Source of the DNA: Ruminococcus flavefaciens AE3010
GTDB taxonomy: Bacteria; Bacillota; Clostridia; Oscillospirales; Ruminococcaceae
Assembly: GCF_000526795.1 (NCBI RefSeq)
Contig: NZ_JAGT01000001.1
Location: 3,392,501-3,456,500 of the forward strand
Reading direction: 5' to 3'
Length of the DNA: 64,000 nt
Both the position numbers and the translations under genes were made by a program. How positions within the stretch are numbered: position 1 is the stretch's first letter; each line of letters opens with the position of its first letter. This document shows positions 54,636-63,645 of this stretch, one piece after another. A model generated the notes under the pieces. That model had not been told where the DNA came from. It saw nothing but the letters and a program-made list of their open reading frames with translations, and did not search any database.

Positions 54636-55066
54636 CGTTTCAGTTTTCTTTTCAGCCGTTTTGGTATCGTTTTTATTCGCAGTATGAAGGCTCTTATGGG
54701 GAAGAGGTCGCACCACAGGTGAACGTAAATACGGTACTTACAGTCTGTTATGAGAACTTCCTTGCCGTCACGGACAACTGCCGTCAGTACGCCGATAATA
54801 TGCTTGTCCGTTATTCCGTACTCTTTGCAGTAACGGTTATCGCCGCAGATAACATAATCATTATCGCGGACTTTTAGTATACGGTGAAGCACATACTGAC
54901 CGCTATCCCTTTTATAAAGCGGAACGTCGTACTTTTTCAGCCGTCCCTGCGGCTTTTCTATGATCATCAAGTCCTTGTCCTGCCGTATCAGCGGACGCAT
55001 ACTGTCACCCACATTGGTATAGATCAGCCGTCCGTCACGCTCGATAATATCTTCAAATTTAGTCAT
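54632..55066 (-). CDS. S24/S26-family peptidase, ER-type (S26B-like) Ser-His dyad
   Basis: 144 residues. Box B VGDSMRPLI with Ser22, box D-like YVLHRILKV with His61 in the place where bacterial signal peptidase I has Lys (as in SipW/Sec11), and a GDN box (ICGDNRYCKE). It lacks an N-terminal membrane span; the C-terminus is basic (PKRLKRKLKR). A leader peptidase for the short peptide is the natural inference. It overlaps both neighbours by four bases. Confidence 0.85.
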   Translation of the reverse strand: MTKFEDIIERDGRLIYTNVGDSMRPLIRQDKDLMIIEKPQGRLKKYDVPLYKRDSGQYVLHRILKVRDNDYVICGDNRYCKEYGITDKHIIGVLTAVVRDGKEVLITDCKYRIYVHLWCDLFPIRAFILRIKTIPKRLKRKLKR

Positions 55067-55794
55067 TGCATACCCTCAAATGCGACCTTCGCCGCTTCAA
55101 TATCCATATTACAGCCGAGCCTATATAGTTTCACGCCCTCAGCCATTCTGTCCGCAAGGTCGAGCGTTTTCATCAGTTTTTCGCCGTTTGCAGGACGATA
55201 TGACTGCTGCAATAGCATAGAATAGGCTTGCTCTCTTGTGATAGGTTCGATATGATTTTCGGCAGCTCTTGTCAGGATACATATTGCTTTCAGCGGAACG
55301 GCTATATTTGTGCCTAAGCCGTGCTTGCCGTTATATGGCGTACCGTAGGCAATAACTCCATTCTCGGTCACTTTCAGCATTGGCTTATCGTCATTGACCA
55401 TAACAGCTCTTTCGCCGAAATACTCGCGCCAAAGCCTTGTATGCGTGGACTTTCCCGTGCCGCTTTTTGCTGTGAACAGGTAGCCCTCACCGTCAACTGC
55501 GATAACAGAACCGTGAAATACGAACGTATCATAGTCGGGCATTATCTCTGCTATCTTGCGGTATACCGCCGTTTCTTCAAGGAGCTCATCAGAGAAGTTC
55601 GGCAGCGGAAGTCCCTCATAAGCATACTCAGAGTCGGACTTCTGCTTCTCCAAAGCAATATCTTCGGGAGTTATAGTTACCGAAAAATCGGGAGCTTCAT
55701 CAGTTATGTATTCCTTGCAGTATTCGTGGACAAGCTCATGTATGGAGCTTACCTCAATGACCTTATCGGCTATCTTATACTTTCTCTTTGGCAT
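55063..55794 (-). CDS. HprK-like kinase (PEP-carboxykinase fold)
   Basis: 243 residues. Walker A AKSGTGKSTHTRLW (about 109-122) and VMVNDDKPML (Walker B-like, about 131-140), GTPYNGKHGLGTN downstream. It resembles the HPr-kinase homologues of lasso clusters such as paeninodin's, which phosphorylate a Ser of the peptide; it is too short and divergent to be the housekeeping HPr kinase. It overlaps the nucleotidyltransferase gene by 20 bases and the peptidase gene by four. Confidence 0.85.
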   Translation of the reverse strand: MPKRKYKIADKVIEVSSIHELVHEYCKEYITDEAPDFSVTITPEDIALEKQKSDSEYAYEGLPLPNFSDELLEETAVYRKIAEIMPDYDTFVFHGSVIAVDGEGYLFTAKSGTGKSTHTRLWREYFGERAVMVNDDKPMLKVTENGVIAYGTPYNGKHGLGTNIAVPLKAICILTRAAENHIEPITREQAYSMLLQQSYRPANGEKLMKTLDLADRMAEGVKLYRLGCNMDIEAAKVAFEGMQ

Positions 55795-56884
55795 TTTTCT
55801 TCATCACTTTCAAAATTGTAGAGAGATACTTACGGCGTATCAGAAGTACACGTCCCCAGCGGTATACCACGCCTAACGGATAGAGGAAAGGGCATTTGCC
55901 GACAAACTTGACGGAAGTCTTCATGTAGTTCATTGACGGGAACATATTGCGCAGTATATTCTTCGTTTTCGATCTGTGAGGCGCAAAATGAGCCATATGG
56001 TTTTCAACAGTGCCATATGTTCCGTACTTAATGTATTCCTCCAGCAGAGCCTGCTCTGCGTCGTTAAGGACGGGCAGCTCTGAAGATAAAAACACCTTAA
56101 TGGCAAGCGCACGGCGGGAACTCTCGAAATCATCTATCTTCATCTGTCTGCACTGCTCTGTGATGTACTTCCAGTCAAGGGAATCACCCTTGCTTTTCAC
56201 ATAAACATAGCAGTCGAGCAGGTTCCTTATGCCTGTACCGCCGCTTGAAAAATGCTTGTATTCATGGGCGGTCACATACACGTAGAAGTCCTCGTCAGAC
56301 ATATGATAGCCGAACTTCTTACCCTCATCCTGTATCATGAGCCTTTGAGGTTCACGGTAATAGTCGTGCAGATGCTCAATATTAGCTCCGAACAGAACAG
56401 TGTGAAGTTCAAAGTTCAGCACAGGCGGCTTCATATATGTATCATGGTGATGCTTGCCGACACTCTCCGCAGTATAGCCCATACTGAGCATGAGCTCCTT
56501 GACCTTCTGCTGCTTTGTGCTGTCATAGAGGACGTCATTATCCGCCATTTCGCGCATACCGTTTTCGGGATAGAGGTCTTTCAGTATGGAGCCTTTCAGC
56601 GGCATATACCATATGCCGTTCTTCTCAAGTTCCTCTGATATCGCTGTTCGCTCCACGTCCAGCATGATATTCTTGCGGACAGCCTTATTGTATGCCTGTT
56701 CAAATTCATGATCGGTCACGCCTGCCGACTTTAAGGCTGTATGCACTGCAGCTCTGAGAGTATGCCACTTGCAGAACTCATAGAGCTTCTCCATGTCCAT
56801 AGCCAGGACTCTCTCCTTATCGGGAGAAATACCGTTCACGGCACAGGCGAGGAGGTATATGACGTCTTTTGCTGTATTATTCAT
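55775..56884 (-). CDS. Nucleotidyltransferase family protein (NTP_transf_5)
   Basis: 369 residues. Catalytic pattern PLKGSILKDLYP (Gly98-Ser99) then DND at 115-117 (REMADNDVLYD), and a third acidic position around NFELHT. This is the nucleotidyltransferase group found in some lasso and other peptide clusters, where its substrate is not established. Soluble. It overlaps the PqqD gene by eight bases. Confidence 0.87.
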   Translation of the reverse strand: MNNTAKDVIYLLACAVNGISPDKERVLAMDMEKLYEFCKWHTLRAAVHTALKSAGVTDHEFEQAYNKAVRKNIMLDVERTAISEELEKNGIWYMPLKGSILKDLYPENGMREMADNDVLYDSTKQQKVKELMLSMGYTAESVGKHHHDTYMKPPVLNFELHTVLFGANIEHLHDYYREPQRLMIQDEGKKFGYHMSDEDFYVYVTAHEYKHFSSGGTGIRNLLDCYVYVKSKGDSLDWKYITEQCRQMKIDDFESSRRALAIKVFLSSELPVLNDAEQALLEEYIKYGTYGTVENHMAHFAPHRSKTKNILRNMFPSMNYMKTSVKFVGKCPFLYPLGVVYRWGRVLLIRRKYLSTILKVMKKNAKEKV

Positions 56885-57140
56885 TTATCACAGCTCCAAT
56901 ATCGCGGAGCTTGCCAATGATATCGGCAACGTCCTTTTCGGCTGTGGTACGGTCTACATCGTACTTTGCAAGGAGCTTGTCAACGATAGCGCTTTCGGTA
57001 GTATCTGTTTTCAGAGCTTCAATAATAAAAGCGGCTGTGGGATTGCTCCTAATGAGACCGTTGAAGTCTGTTCCTGTTGTTGATACGGTGATATGCTCAC
57101 CCTTAGTTTCGTGTGTCAAGAATTTCGGATTGAGTTTCAT
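56877..57140 (-). CDS. PqqD-family RiPP recognition protein (RRE)
   Basis: 87 residues, the length of a free-standing RRE. Three-strand, three-helix PqqD pattern: GEHITVSTTGTDFNGLIRSN for the strands, TAAFIIEALKT and IVDKLLAKYDVDRTTAEKDV for the helices. Such proteins hold leader peptides for modifying enzymes; the leader with YxxP at 52666 is the obvious candidate. GGAGG before the ATG. First gene of the five-gene operon. Confidence 0.9.
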   Translation of the reverse strand: MKLNPKFLTHETKGEHITVSTTGTDFNGLIRSNPTAAFIIEALKTDTTESAIVDKLLAKYDVDRTTAEKDVADIIGKLRDIGAVINE

Positions 57141-57167
57141 ACTATTCCTCCAAAGTCATTTTTTAGT

Positions 57168-57196
57168 ATTATACCACATAATTACAAAAACAGCAA
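57168..57196 (-). promoter_or_regulatory. Promoter of PqqD-ABC operon
   Basis: TTGCTG (57191-57196), 17-base spacer, TATAAT (57168-57173), minus strand; leader about 25 bases. Confidence 0.7.
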
Positions 57197-57395
57197 TAGG
57201 CAGATCGAAGCCGTCATAATTTCCCTTTGCACTGCTATTGCTGTGGTGATAAGGTCCTCCGCTGTAAATTCAGATTTAACTCCGTGAAAGATTTTTTTGA
57301 ATATCTGTCACAGTTGTGTTACTTTGAACGTTTAGATATATAGAGGCTGAAACAGTATTATCAGCCGTTAAGCTATTTCGGAAAGGAACTAAAAA

Positions 57396-57980
57396 ATGAA
57401 AAGATCAACATTGAAATTAACACTGGCTTTTATGCTTGCTGTATGCACACTGACCGGCTGCGGAAAAGACAGCTCAGAGTCCAAAAATGACAACAGGAAC
57501 AACAGCTCTTCTGCTGCTGTAACAACTGCTTCGGAAGTATCGGGGAGCGCTTTGGCAGCAGCGACGACTGCTGATGATAAAACAGAAGCTGAAACAACTC
57601 AGACCGAGACTGCTCTGCCTGAAAAGACAGAAGCTCCTCAGTCGGATAAAACAGATGTCACATCAGCCGATCAGAGTGAGGGCAGCTCAGATGCTGTTAC
57701 AGAGGCGCAGGCACTGGAGGCTGTAAAAAACTATTGCTTCACTAAAAATCCCAATCTGAAAAACATGGTGGATTCGGATGAATACACTATCTATTGGAAT
57801 GCTTCCGTGAATGATGCCAATGAAATAGTTGTTCTGTTCAGATCTTATACTGCCGCACAAATACGCTATTATATCGATCCGATCTCAGGAGAGACCTATG
57901 TTACCGAGCTTGTCCCCGGAATAATAGATGAGGAACAGCGCACGGAAGAAAGCTTTAATATCAGAGACTACTTAGGGTAA
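57396..57980 (+). CDS. Lipoprotein of unknown function
   Basis: 194 residues. Lipobox LTGC at about 19-22; Ser/Thr/Glu/Asp linker to about 100; C-terminal domain of about 90 residues (EAVKNYCFTKNPNLKNMVDS, NEIVVLFRSYTAAQIRYYID, SGETYVTELVPG) that resembles a PepSY-like or similar small fold. AAAGGAAC precedes the ATG. Divergent from the PqqD operon with 255 bases between; a link to that system is not shown. Confidence 0.8.
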   Translation: MKRSTLKLTLAFMLAVCTLTGCGKDSSESKNDNRNNSSSAAVTTASEVSGSALAAATTADDKTEAETTQTETALPEKTEAPQSDKTDVTSADQSEGSSDAVTEAQALEAVKNYCFTKNPNLKNMVDSDEYTIYWNASVNDANEIVVLFRSYTAAQIRYYIDPISGETYVTELVPGIIDEEQRTEESFNIRDYLG

Positions 57981-58069
57981 CAATAGCCCTGGCAGTTGAA
58001 ATACAGACATGATAGCTCTGTATTATGTTCTCCGAGGAGTTCATCCTCGGATATTACAAATACACAATT

Positions 58070-58100
58070 ATCAAAGGACGGCTTTGCACCGTCCTTTGAT
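58070..58100. terminator. Terminator between convergent genes
   Basis: ATCAAAGGACGG / CCGTCCTTTGAT arms, T-rich on the plus strand, immediately before the dockerin gene's stop. Confidence 0.75.
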
Positions 58101-58101
58101 T

Positions 58102-60552
58102 TTAATAATTTTTAAGGTAGTCCTCTATGGGCATGATATCTTCCTTTGCGGTGGAAGTATATGCGTAGTACGAAAGGATATGGGAGGCATCGACTGCGTT
58201 GATGGTGTCATTCTTATCTATATCCGCAGCCTTTACCTGTGCATCGGTAAAGCCGCCCTCCTTGTTGGTGGAGACGTTTGCGTAATATGTGAGGACTGTA
58301 GAAGCGTCCACAGCATTTATCCTGCCGTCGCTGTTCACATCTCCGAGGGGATCGTTCTTTTTCAGCTTTATAACAAGGTCTTCATTCTGTCCGTATTCCG
58401 TGAATGAGAACTCATAGCTCTGGTCGGAGTATTCATAGCCCTCGGGAGCGCCTTTTACAGATACCTTGTACTTGCTGTTGAGATACAGAAGATTATCGTA
58501 CTTCATAACGGGTACGTCGGTGGTGTTCCACGAATAGGAGTAGCTGCTGTTTTTGGAGCACACAAATTTGAGCTTTACATCGTTTACGGGTTCTCCGCTT
58601 GCTTCGTCAACTACTGATATATTGGCAGAGCAGGCTGTCTCCGCAGTGGGAGCTTCTTCAATAAGGATAATGACCTTTTCTTTGAGCAAGCCGTTCTCTA
58701 CCTTGAACCTGATACCGTTAACGCTCTTTTCGTAGTTTTGTTCAAGGGCTTCAAGCGAGAATTTTTCGCGCAGTGATGAAACGCACATGTACTCGCTGCC
58801 CTTTTGAAGTATCCTGTAGCCGTCTTTGGGAGTTACCCTGAAAGTATACTCGCCGTCGGGCAGGGCTCCTAAGCCCAGCTGATATGATGCCAATCCCGAA
58901 GCGTAGCAGTATCTGTAGCCGTTATCGTCATAGATGCCGTAAGATGCAAGAGGGAAGTCCTTGCTGCTGTAGTTGTATACGCTTCCGTAGCTTGTGGCGC
59001 TGTCCTTCTGAGTGCAGATACAGCAGTCAGCGTCAACATTGCCGTACATATATGACTCATAAAGAGGGACAGCTATTTTATCTGTGTCGCCGCCCTTTTT
59101 GAAGTCAAGCTCTATACTGCCGTCATTATTGTAGGAATTCATTTCCATGGGGAAGCTCAAATAATATGTTGCATTGGGATCGAATTCTATATCAGTGAAT
59201 GTCTTTACGGGCTCTTCGCCGACATTCCAGCTTGCAAGCTCGGTCTTGGTCTTGCTTTCGTCATTTGCACGCTTTATGAGAAGTGCCGTAAGCTTTTTGG
59301 GCGGCAGGAATGTGTTAAGGTCATAGGCTGCTATGGTAACGGCGCAGTGCTTACTGTCAACGGGCACAGGGTCTTCCTTGGGAAGCTCTGCCTTTTTCAG
59401 CTTTGCCGCTTCCTCCTCGGACACAGTGCGCTTTGCCTTTATGACAATATCCTTATGCTCTCCGAATTCGGAGAAGCTGAGGGAATGATCTGTTTCGGAT
59501 TTATAGTAGGCGGGGAGATATTTCACATCTACCTCATAGGTCTTGTCAAGGCTGCGGAGATCGTCGAATTCCATTGGCTGCTCTCCTGTTATCCATGTTA
59601 AGGACGGAGATGAAAGGGAATCGTCCTTCAGTCTGATAACGCAGCCCTCAAGAGGCTTTCCCGTGTCCTCGTCAATGACGGATATGGCTGCGGAGCAGCT
59701 GTTTTCGGCAGTAGGAACCTTCTCAATGTAGAACTCGGTTCTTCTGTCTGACTCGCCGTCCTTTACATTGAATCCTATTCCCTTGGAAAAATCGTGATCG
59801 AAATAATCTGCTGCATGATCGGCGTACCAGTCAGACGTCATAGAAGAAAGGCTGATAACAGCTAATTCACCTTCGGAATTATGCTTCACAAAGCGGTAGC
59901 CGTTGGCGGGCTTTACGTAAGCGGTATAATGGCCGTCAGGCAGCACCAGTGAAGATTTGGAGTCTGAAAAGGCATTTATGTACCTGAAGCCCTTGTCGTC
60001 TTTTATATACGCTTCCTCTATGAGGTCCTTGTCAAAGGCACTTGACAGAGATTTGGAATTGCTTCCAAAGCTTAAAAGGCGTCTTGTAAACTGAGGTTCC
60101 TTTGTTTTTACGAAGCTTGAACCTGTCCCCGGATACGTTGAAATATCAAAGCCGCATATTACTATTTTGTCGGTATGCTCGCTGTTTTCAAGGATAATAT
60201 CTGTCTCCTCGGGCAGGTAGTAATTCTTCGGGATATTCCCGATGATAAGCTTATAGCTGACATCGTCGCTCAGGCTCAGCTTGGAAATGGTCTGTATATC
60301 TGTTGATGCAGGGTCCCACTCGGATAAAACTGTCTTTTCCTCGCCTCTGACTTCCACAAGCTTTGCGTTCAACCCCTCGGGAAGCTTGCAGCCGGGCGCG
60401 ATAACAGAGATCATCACGCCCCCTTCTGTGACCTGTTCCTCTGTTCCTGCGGCATAAGAACGGAATAAGCTGAACTGAACCCCGTTATAAGCCGCGGAAG
60501 TCCCCATAATTGCCACAGCTGACACTGCGGCTAAGATTTTTTTGATCATCAT
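58102..60552 (-). CDS. Large secreted dockerin protein with duplicated beta-rich modules
   Basis: 816 residues. Signal peptide about 1-35. The body is an internal duplication: an N-half (about 45-385) and a second half (about 405-735) share segments such as CSAAISVIDEDTGKPLEG / CSANISVVDEASGEPVND and ISFSE/YEFSFTEYGQNEDLVIKLK, which look like SpaA/Cna-B prealbumin-type domains. C-terminal type I dockerin (about 738-800): GDVNSDGRINAVDASTVLTYY and ADIDKNDTINAVDASHILSYY. No catalytic motif is seen; probably a structural or adhesive cellulosome-surface component. GGAGG precedes the ATG. Confidence 0.87.
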   Translation of the reverse strand: MMIKKILAAVSAVAIMGTSAAYNGVQFSLFRSYAAGTEEQVTEGGVMISVIAPGCKLPEGLNAKLVEVRGEEKTVLSEWDPASTDIQTISKLSLSDDVSYKLIIGNIPKNYYLPEETDIILENSEHTDKIVICGFDISTYPGTGSSFVKTKEPQFTRRLLSFGSNSKSLSSAFDKDLIEEAYIKDDKGFRYINAFSDSKSSLVLPDGHYTAYVKPANGYRFVKHNSEGELAVISLSSMTSDWYADHAADYFDHDFSKGIGFNVKDGESDRRTEFYIEKVPTAENSCSAAISVIDEDTGKPLEGCVIRLKDDSLSSPSLTWITGEQPMEFDDLRSLDKTYEVDVKYLPAYYKSETDHSLSFSEFGEHKDIVIKAKRTVSEEEAAKLKKAELPKEDPVPVDSKHCAVTIAAYDLNTFLPPKKLTALLIKRANDESKTKTELASWNVGEEPVKTFTDIEFDPNATYYLSFPMEMNSYNNDGSIELDFKKGGDTDKIAVPLYESYMYGNVDADCCICTQKDSATSYGSVYNYSSKDFPLASYGIYDDNGYRYCYASGLASYQLGLGALPDGEYTFRVTPKDGYRILQKGSEYMCVSSLREKFSLEALEQNYEKSVNGIRFKVENGLLKEKVIILIEEAPTAETACSANISVVDEASGEPVNDVKLKFVCSKNSSYSYSWNTTDVPVMKYDNLLYLNSKYKVSVKGAPEGYEYSDQSYEFSFTEYGQNEDLVIKLKKNDPLGDVNSDGRINAVDASTVLTYYANVSTNKEGGFTDAQVKAADIDKNDTINAVDASHILSYYAYTSTAKEDIMPIEDYLKNY

Positions 60553-60582
60553 AGTGATACCTCCTTATATCATGATAAGGAT

Positions 60583-60611
60583 ATTATATATTATCGACCA
60601 TGATAATACAA
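60583..60611 (-). promoter_or_regulatory. Promoter of large dockerin gene
   Basis: TTGTAT (60606-60611), 17-base spacer, TATAAT (60583-60588), minus strand. Confidence 0.65.
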
Positions 60612-60695
60612 GAGGGAGCCGCAAATTTTACAATTCGTTAATGAATTAATAAAAAACAGTAAATATGTTGCTTTTATACTTTGGTTTTGTATAAT

Positions 60696-60721
60696 AAAAA
60701 GGCAGCCTATTAAAGGCTGCC
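60696..60721 (-). terminator. Terminator of ABC-F gene
   Basis: GGCAGCC / GGCTGCC hairpin with T5 on the minus strand, 34 bases after the stop at 60755. Confidence 0.8.
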
Positions 60722-60754
60722 CTGTGGAGCTCAGCAACTGCAAAGCTGTTCCTG

Positions 60755-62308
60755 TCAGATTATCTTTGTGGACCATTCCTCGATATTCCAGATGTTATCG
60801 GCAATGTCCATATAGAACTCGGGTTCGTGGCTGACGATAAGAACCGTTCCCTTGTAGTCCTTTATGGCTTTTTTCAGGGACTCCTTAGCGTCAACGTCAA
60901 GGTGATTGGTGGGCTCGTCGAGTACAAGCAGATTGACCTCACGCAGCATTATGCGGCATATCCTCACCTTTGCATTCTCGCCGCCCGAGAGCACTCGCAT
61001 CTGTGAGGTGATATGCTCGGTAGTCAGTCCGCACTGAGCAAGTGCCGCACGCACCTCCGCATTTGTCATGGAGGGATATTCCTCCCATATTACGTCGAGA
61101 GCGGTCTTGGAGGTGCTTTCCTCCTCCTGCTCGAAATAGCCGTATTCAACGAACTGATCGTGCTCAACATAGCCCGATATAGGCGGTATTATCTTCAGAA
61201 GGGTTTTCAGAAGAGTGGACTTGCCTATGCCGTTCACACCGCGGATAGCTATTTTCTGACCGTTCTCCACCTTTATTGATATGGGCTTTGTAAGGGGCTC
61301 GTCATAGCCGAGAACAACGTCCTTGCAGTCGATGACCACACGTCCCGGAGTACGCGCCTTGCGGAACGAGAATGTGGGCTTGGGCTTTTCGCGCATAAGA
61401 GTTATCTTGTCCATTTTGTCCAGCTTCTTCTGGCGAGATTTAGCCATGTTGGTGGTGGCAACGCGAGCCTTGTTGCGGGCGATGAAGTCCTCAAGGTCTG
61501 CGATCTCCTTCTGCTGCTTTTCGTAAGCCTGTTCGATCTGTTTCTTTTTCAGCTCATACATGCGGACGAAGTTGTCGTAATCGCCTGTATATCGCGTCAT
61601 AACGGCATTCTCAACGTGATACACCACGTTTATGACGCTGTTCATGAAGGGTACATCGTGAGATACAAGAATGAACGCATTTTCGTAGTTCTGCAGGAAA
61701 TTGGTCAGCCACCTGATGTGGTTCTCGTCAAGGAAATTGGTAGGCTCATCGAGAATGAGTATCATGGGATTTTCCAGCAGTACCTTTGCAAGAAGCACCT
61801 TTGCTCTCTGCCCCCCCGAAAGCTCCGCAACGTCCCTGTCAAGACCTATCTCGTTAAGTCCGAGACCGTTGGCGTATTCGGATATTTTCGCGTCGATAGT
61901 ATAATAGCCGCTGTAATCCAGTATCCCCTGTATCTCGCCGACCTCCTCCATGAGCTCGTTCATCTCCTCATCGGAGCAGTCGGACATCTTGTCATAAAGG
62001 GAGAGCATTTCAGCTTCAAGCTCGCTGAGGTGATCAAAAGCCTCGCGCAGAACGTCACGGATAGTCTTTCCCTTTGCAAGGGTGCTGTACTGATCCAGAT
62101 AACCTACGGTGATATGCCTGCACCATTCTATCTTTCCCTCATCGGGCTGGAGCTTGCCCATGATTATATTCAGGAACGTGGATTTGCCCTCTCCGTTGGC
62201 GCCCACAAGTCCCACGTGTTCACCTTTCAGCAGGCGGAAAGAGGCGTCGTTAAGTATCTGCCTCGCACCAAATCCGTGGGTAACGTGTTCAACATTAAGT
62301 ATGCTCAT
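60755..62308 (-). CDS. ABC-F family ATPase (YkpA/YbiT-like)
   Basis: 517 residues, two ATPase domains and no membrane part. Walker A GANGEGKSTFLN and GVNGIGKSTLLKTL; signatures LSGGQRAKVLLAKVL and LSGGENAKVRICRIML; the P-site linker (about 240-310) is Lys/Arg-rich (KSRQKKLDKMDKITLMREKP). ABC-F proteins act on ribosomes as translation or antibiotic-protection factors; this one looks like a housekeeping YkpA/YbiT type. Monocistronic. Confidence 0.93.
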   Translation of the reverse strand: MSILNVEHVTHGFGARQILNDASFRLLKGEHVGLVGANGEGKSTFLNIIMGKLQPDEGKIEWCRHITVGYLDQYSTLAKGKTIRDVLREAFDHLSELEAEMLSLYDKMSDCSDEEMNELMEEVGEIQGILDYSGYYTIDAKISEYANGLGLNEIGLDRDVAELSGGQRAKVLLAKVLLENPMILILDEPTNFLDENHIRWLTNFLQNYENAFILVSHDVPFMNSVINVVYHVENAVMTRYTGDYDNFVRMYELKKKQIEQAYEKQQKEIADLEDFIARNKARVATTNMAKSRQKKLDKMDKITLMREKPKPTFSFRKARTPGRVVIDCKDVVLGYDEPLTKPISIKVENGQKIAIRGVNGIGKSTLLKTLLKIIPPISGYVEHDQFVEYGYFEQEEESTSKTALDVIWEEYPSMTNAEVRAALAQCGLTTEHITSQMRVLSGGENAKVRICRIMLREVNLLVLDEPTNHLDVDAKESLKKAIKDYKGTVLIVSHEPEFYMDIADNIWNIEEWSTKII

Positions 62309-62385
62309 ATTTATCCTCCATTTTCGTTATGAAGTAATTATACTATACTTTTACGATATAATCAAGTGCAGCTTTAAAATGACAA

Positions 62386-62406
62386 ACGGGGCTCAGTGAG
62401 CCCCGC
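62386..62406 (-). terminator. Terminator of sigma operon at right edge
   Basis: GGGGCTCA / TGAGCCCC hairpin and T-rich tail on the minus strand after the stop at 62444. Confidence 0.75.
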
Positions 62407-62443
62407 TGTCTTTGATGATGTTTTTCCCGACATAGAGCTTTTG

Positions 62444-63631
62444 TCAGCCTTTCAGCATATTATAAAGCTCTTCATAGTGTTTGCCGTCGAATTGCTCCAC
62501 ATTATCCACTCTCCAGTCGTTGAACTCGGGATCAAGGATAAGCTTTAATTCTACACAAATGCAGTTATTGATATCTTCGACCTGAATATACCACAAAGGT
62601 ATATAAGCAGTATACGATGTATCTGTCTTATCTGCAATAATAACGGGATAAAAATCCGAAAATACGGACGGAAGTTTTCCCCAGCCTCCTACATAGGCGA
62701 GCTCATATAGCTTTCCTCTGTATTCTATCCAGAATTTTGTATGCTCCTTATCTATAGTATCCATATATTCCAGATCGTCGATATCCTTTGCCATTTTGCC
62801 GCCAAAGAACTGTTCATATCGGTTTTCTGACATAGTGCGTCTTGCATAGTTCTTTATCTCTTCCAGACTGCTGAATTTGCTGTCGGTAACATGGCAGTAA
62901 TATGCTATATCGTGTACAGCAGGATAACTGTCGCCCTCAACGCTGTAATCAAAGCACCATATGTCAAGCTCGGGATCGGCTGCAAATTTGATGCCGTCAT
63001 GAATATCGCATTCAATACCTCCTCCCATTGGATAATAGCGGACCTCATCATCTTTCTTGAATAATTCAAGAGCTATACTGCCAAGCTCGTTATCCACGTA
63101 AAGCTTCTCAGCCGCAGGAGCTACAAAGGGTACAGTCGTGTACACTGTAGTCTCGGCAGTGGTTTCCGCAGCGGTCACAGTCTGAGTGGTGGCAGTGCTC
63201 ATCGCGGCAGTACCTGTTGCTGTACCCGCAGATGTTGCAATTGTTGAAACCGCAGCAGTTACGGAAGTGGTGGTCGCAGTTACCGCAGGCTGCTCGATGC
63301 CGCCGCCGTTGTGACCGTGCCTGTTCAGGAGCATGACGCTGCCCAGCACGACTCCTGCCGTAAGAACTATTGAAGCCGCTGTCAGCAGAGGAGCGAGCCA
63401 TGCAGGACGTCTGCTGTGCTCGACTCCGCTGACCTCATTTTCTGTCATATTTATATTGTTATCTTTCTCAGTTCCGTCTTTAGCTTTCTTTTTCGTTTTA
63501 TATTTCTTTTCTGTTGCATCAATGAGCGCGTCAAGCTCTGCGTCTGTTATCTCGGGACATTTTTCGGTAAGGAATTCCATAGTATCCTCCTCTGCATTTC
63601 CGAGAATATCCAATATATTTCTCTCTTTCAC
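62444..63631 (-). CDS. Membrane protein partner of ECF sigma factor
   Basis: About 395 residues. Cytoplasmic N-terminus (1-95) with acidic helices (DTMEFLTEKCPEITDAELDA), one membrane span at about 105-125, then a Thr/Ala/Val-rich stretch and a C-terminal domain of about 235 residues (KFWIEYRGKLYELAYVGGWG). The start is probably the GTG at 63631, behind AAAGGGG and 14 bases after the sigma gene; the longest frame begins inside that gene. It probably regulates the sigma factor; the family is not recognised. Same arrangement as at 1-1019. Confidence 0.78.
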   Translation of the reverse strand: MKERNILDILGNAEEDTMEFLTEKCPEITDAELDALIDATEKKYKTKKKAKDGTEKDNNINMTENEVSGVEHSRRPAWLAPLLTAASIVLTAGVVLGSVMLLNRHGHNGGGIEQPAVTATTTSVTAAVSTIATSAGTATGTAAMSTATTQTVTAAETTAETTVYTTVPFVAPAAEKLYVDNELGSIALELFKKDDEVRYYPMGGGIECDIHDGIKFAADPELDIWCFDYSVEGDSYPAVHDIAYYCHVTDSKFSSLEEIKNYARRTMSENRYEQFFGGKMAKDIDDLEYMDTIDKEHTKFWIEYRGKLYELAYVGGWGKLPSVFSDFYPVIIADKTDTSYTAYIPLWYIQVEDINNCICVELKLILDPEFNDWRVDNVEQFDGKHYEELYNMLKG

Positions 63632-63645
63632 AGCTGCTTCCCCCT

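Noticed and set aside
54635..54716. 27-residue N-terminal extension of the ABC transporter
   Set aside because: It lies within the peptidase gene and lacks a ribosome site; the ATGA overlap at 54635 is the better start.
55063..55794. Housekeeping HPr kinase/phosphorylase
   Set aside because: Shorter, lacks the usual N-terminal domain and HprK signature, and lies inside a peptide-type operon.
52666..57140. Classical lasso-peptide cluster
   Set aside because: No asparagine-synthetase-like cyclase and no transglutaminase-like B2 peptidase in the region; the YxxP leader and accessory enzymes alone do not justify the name.
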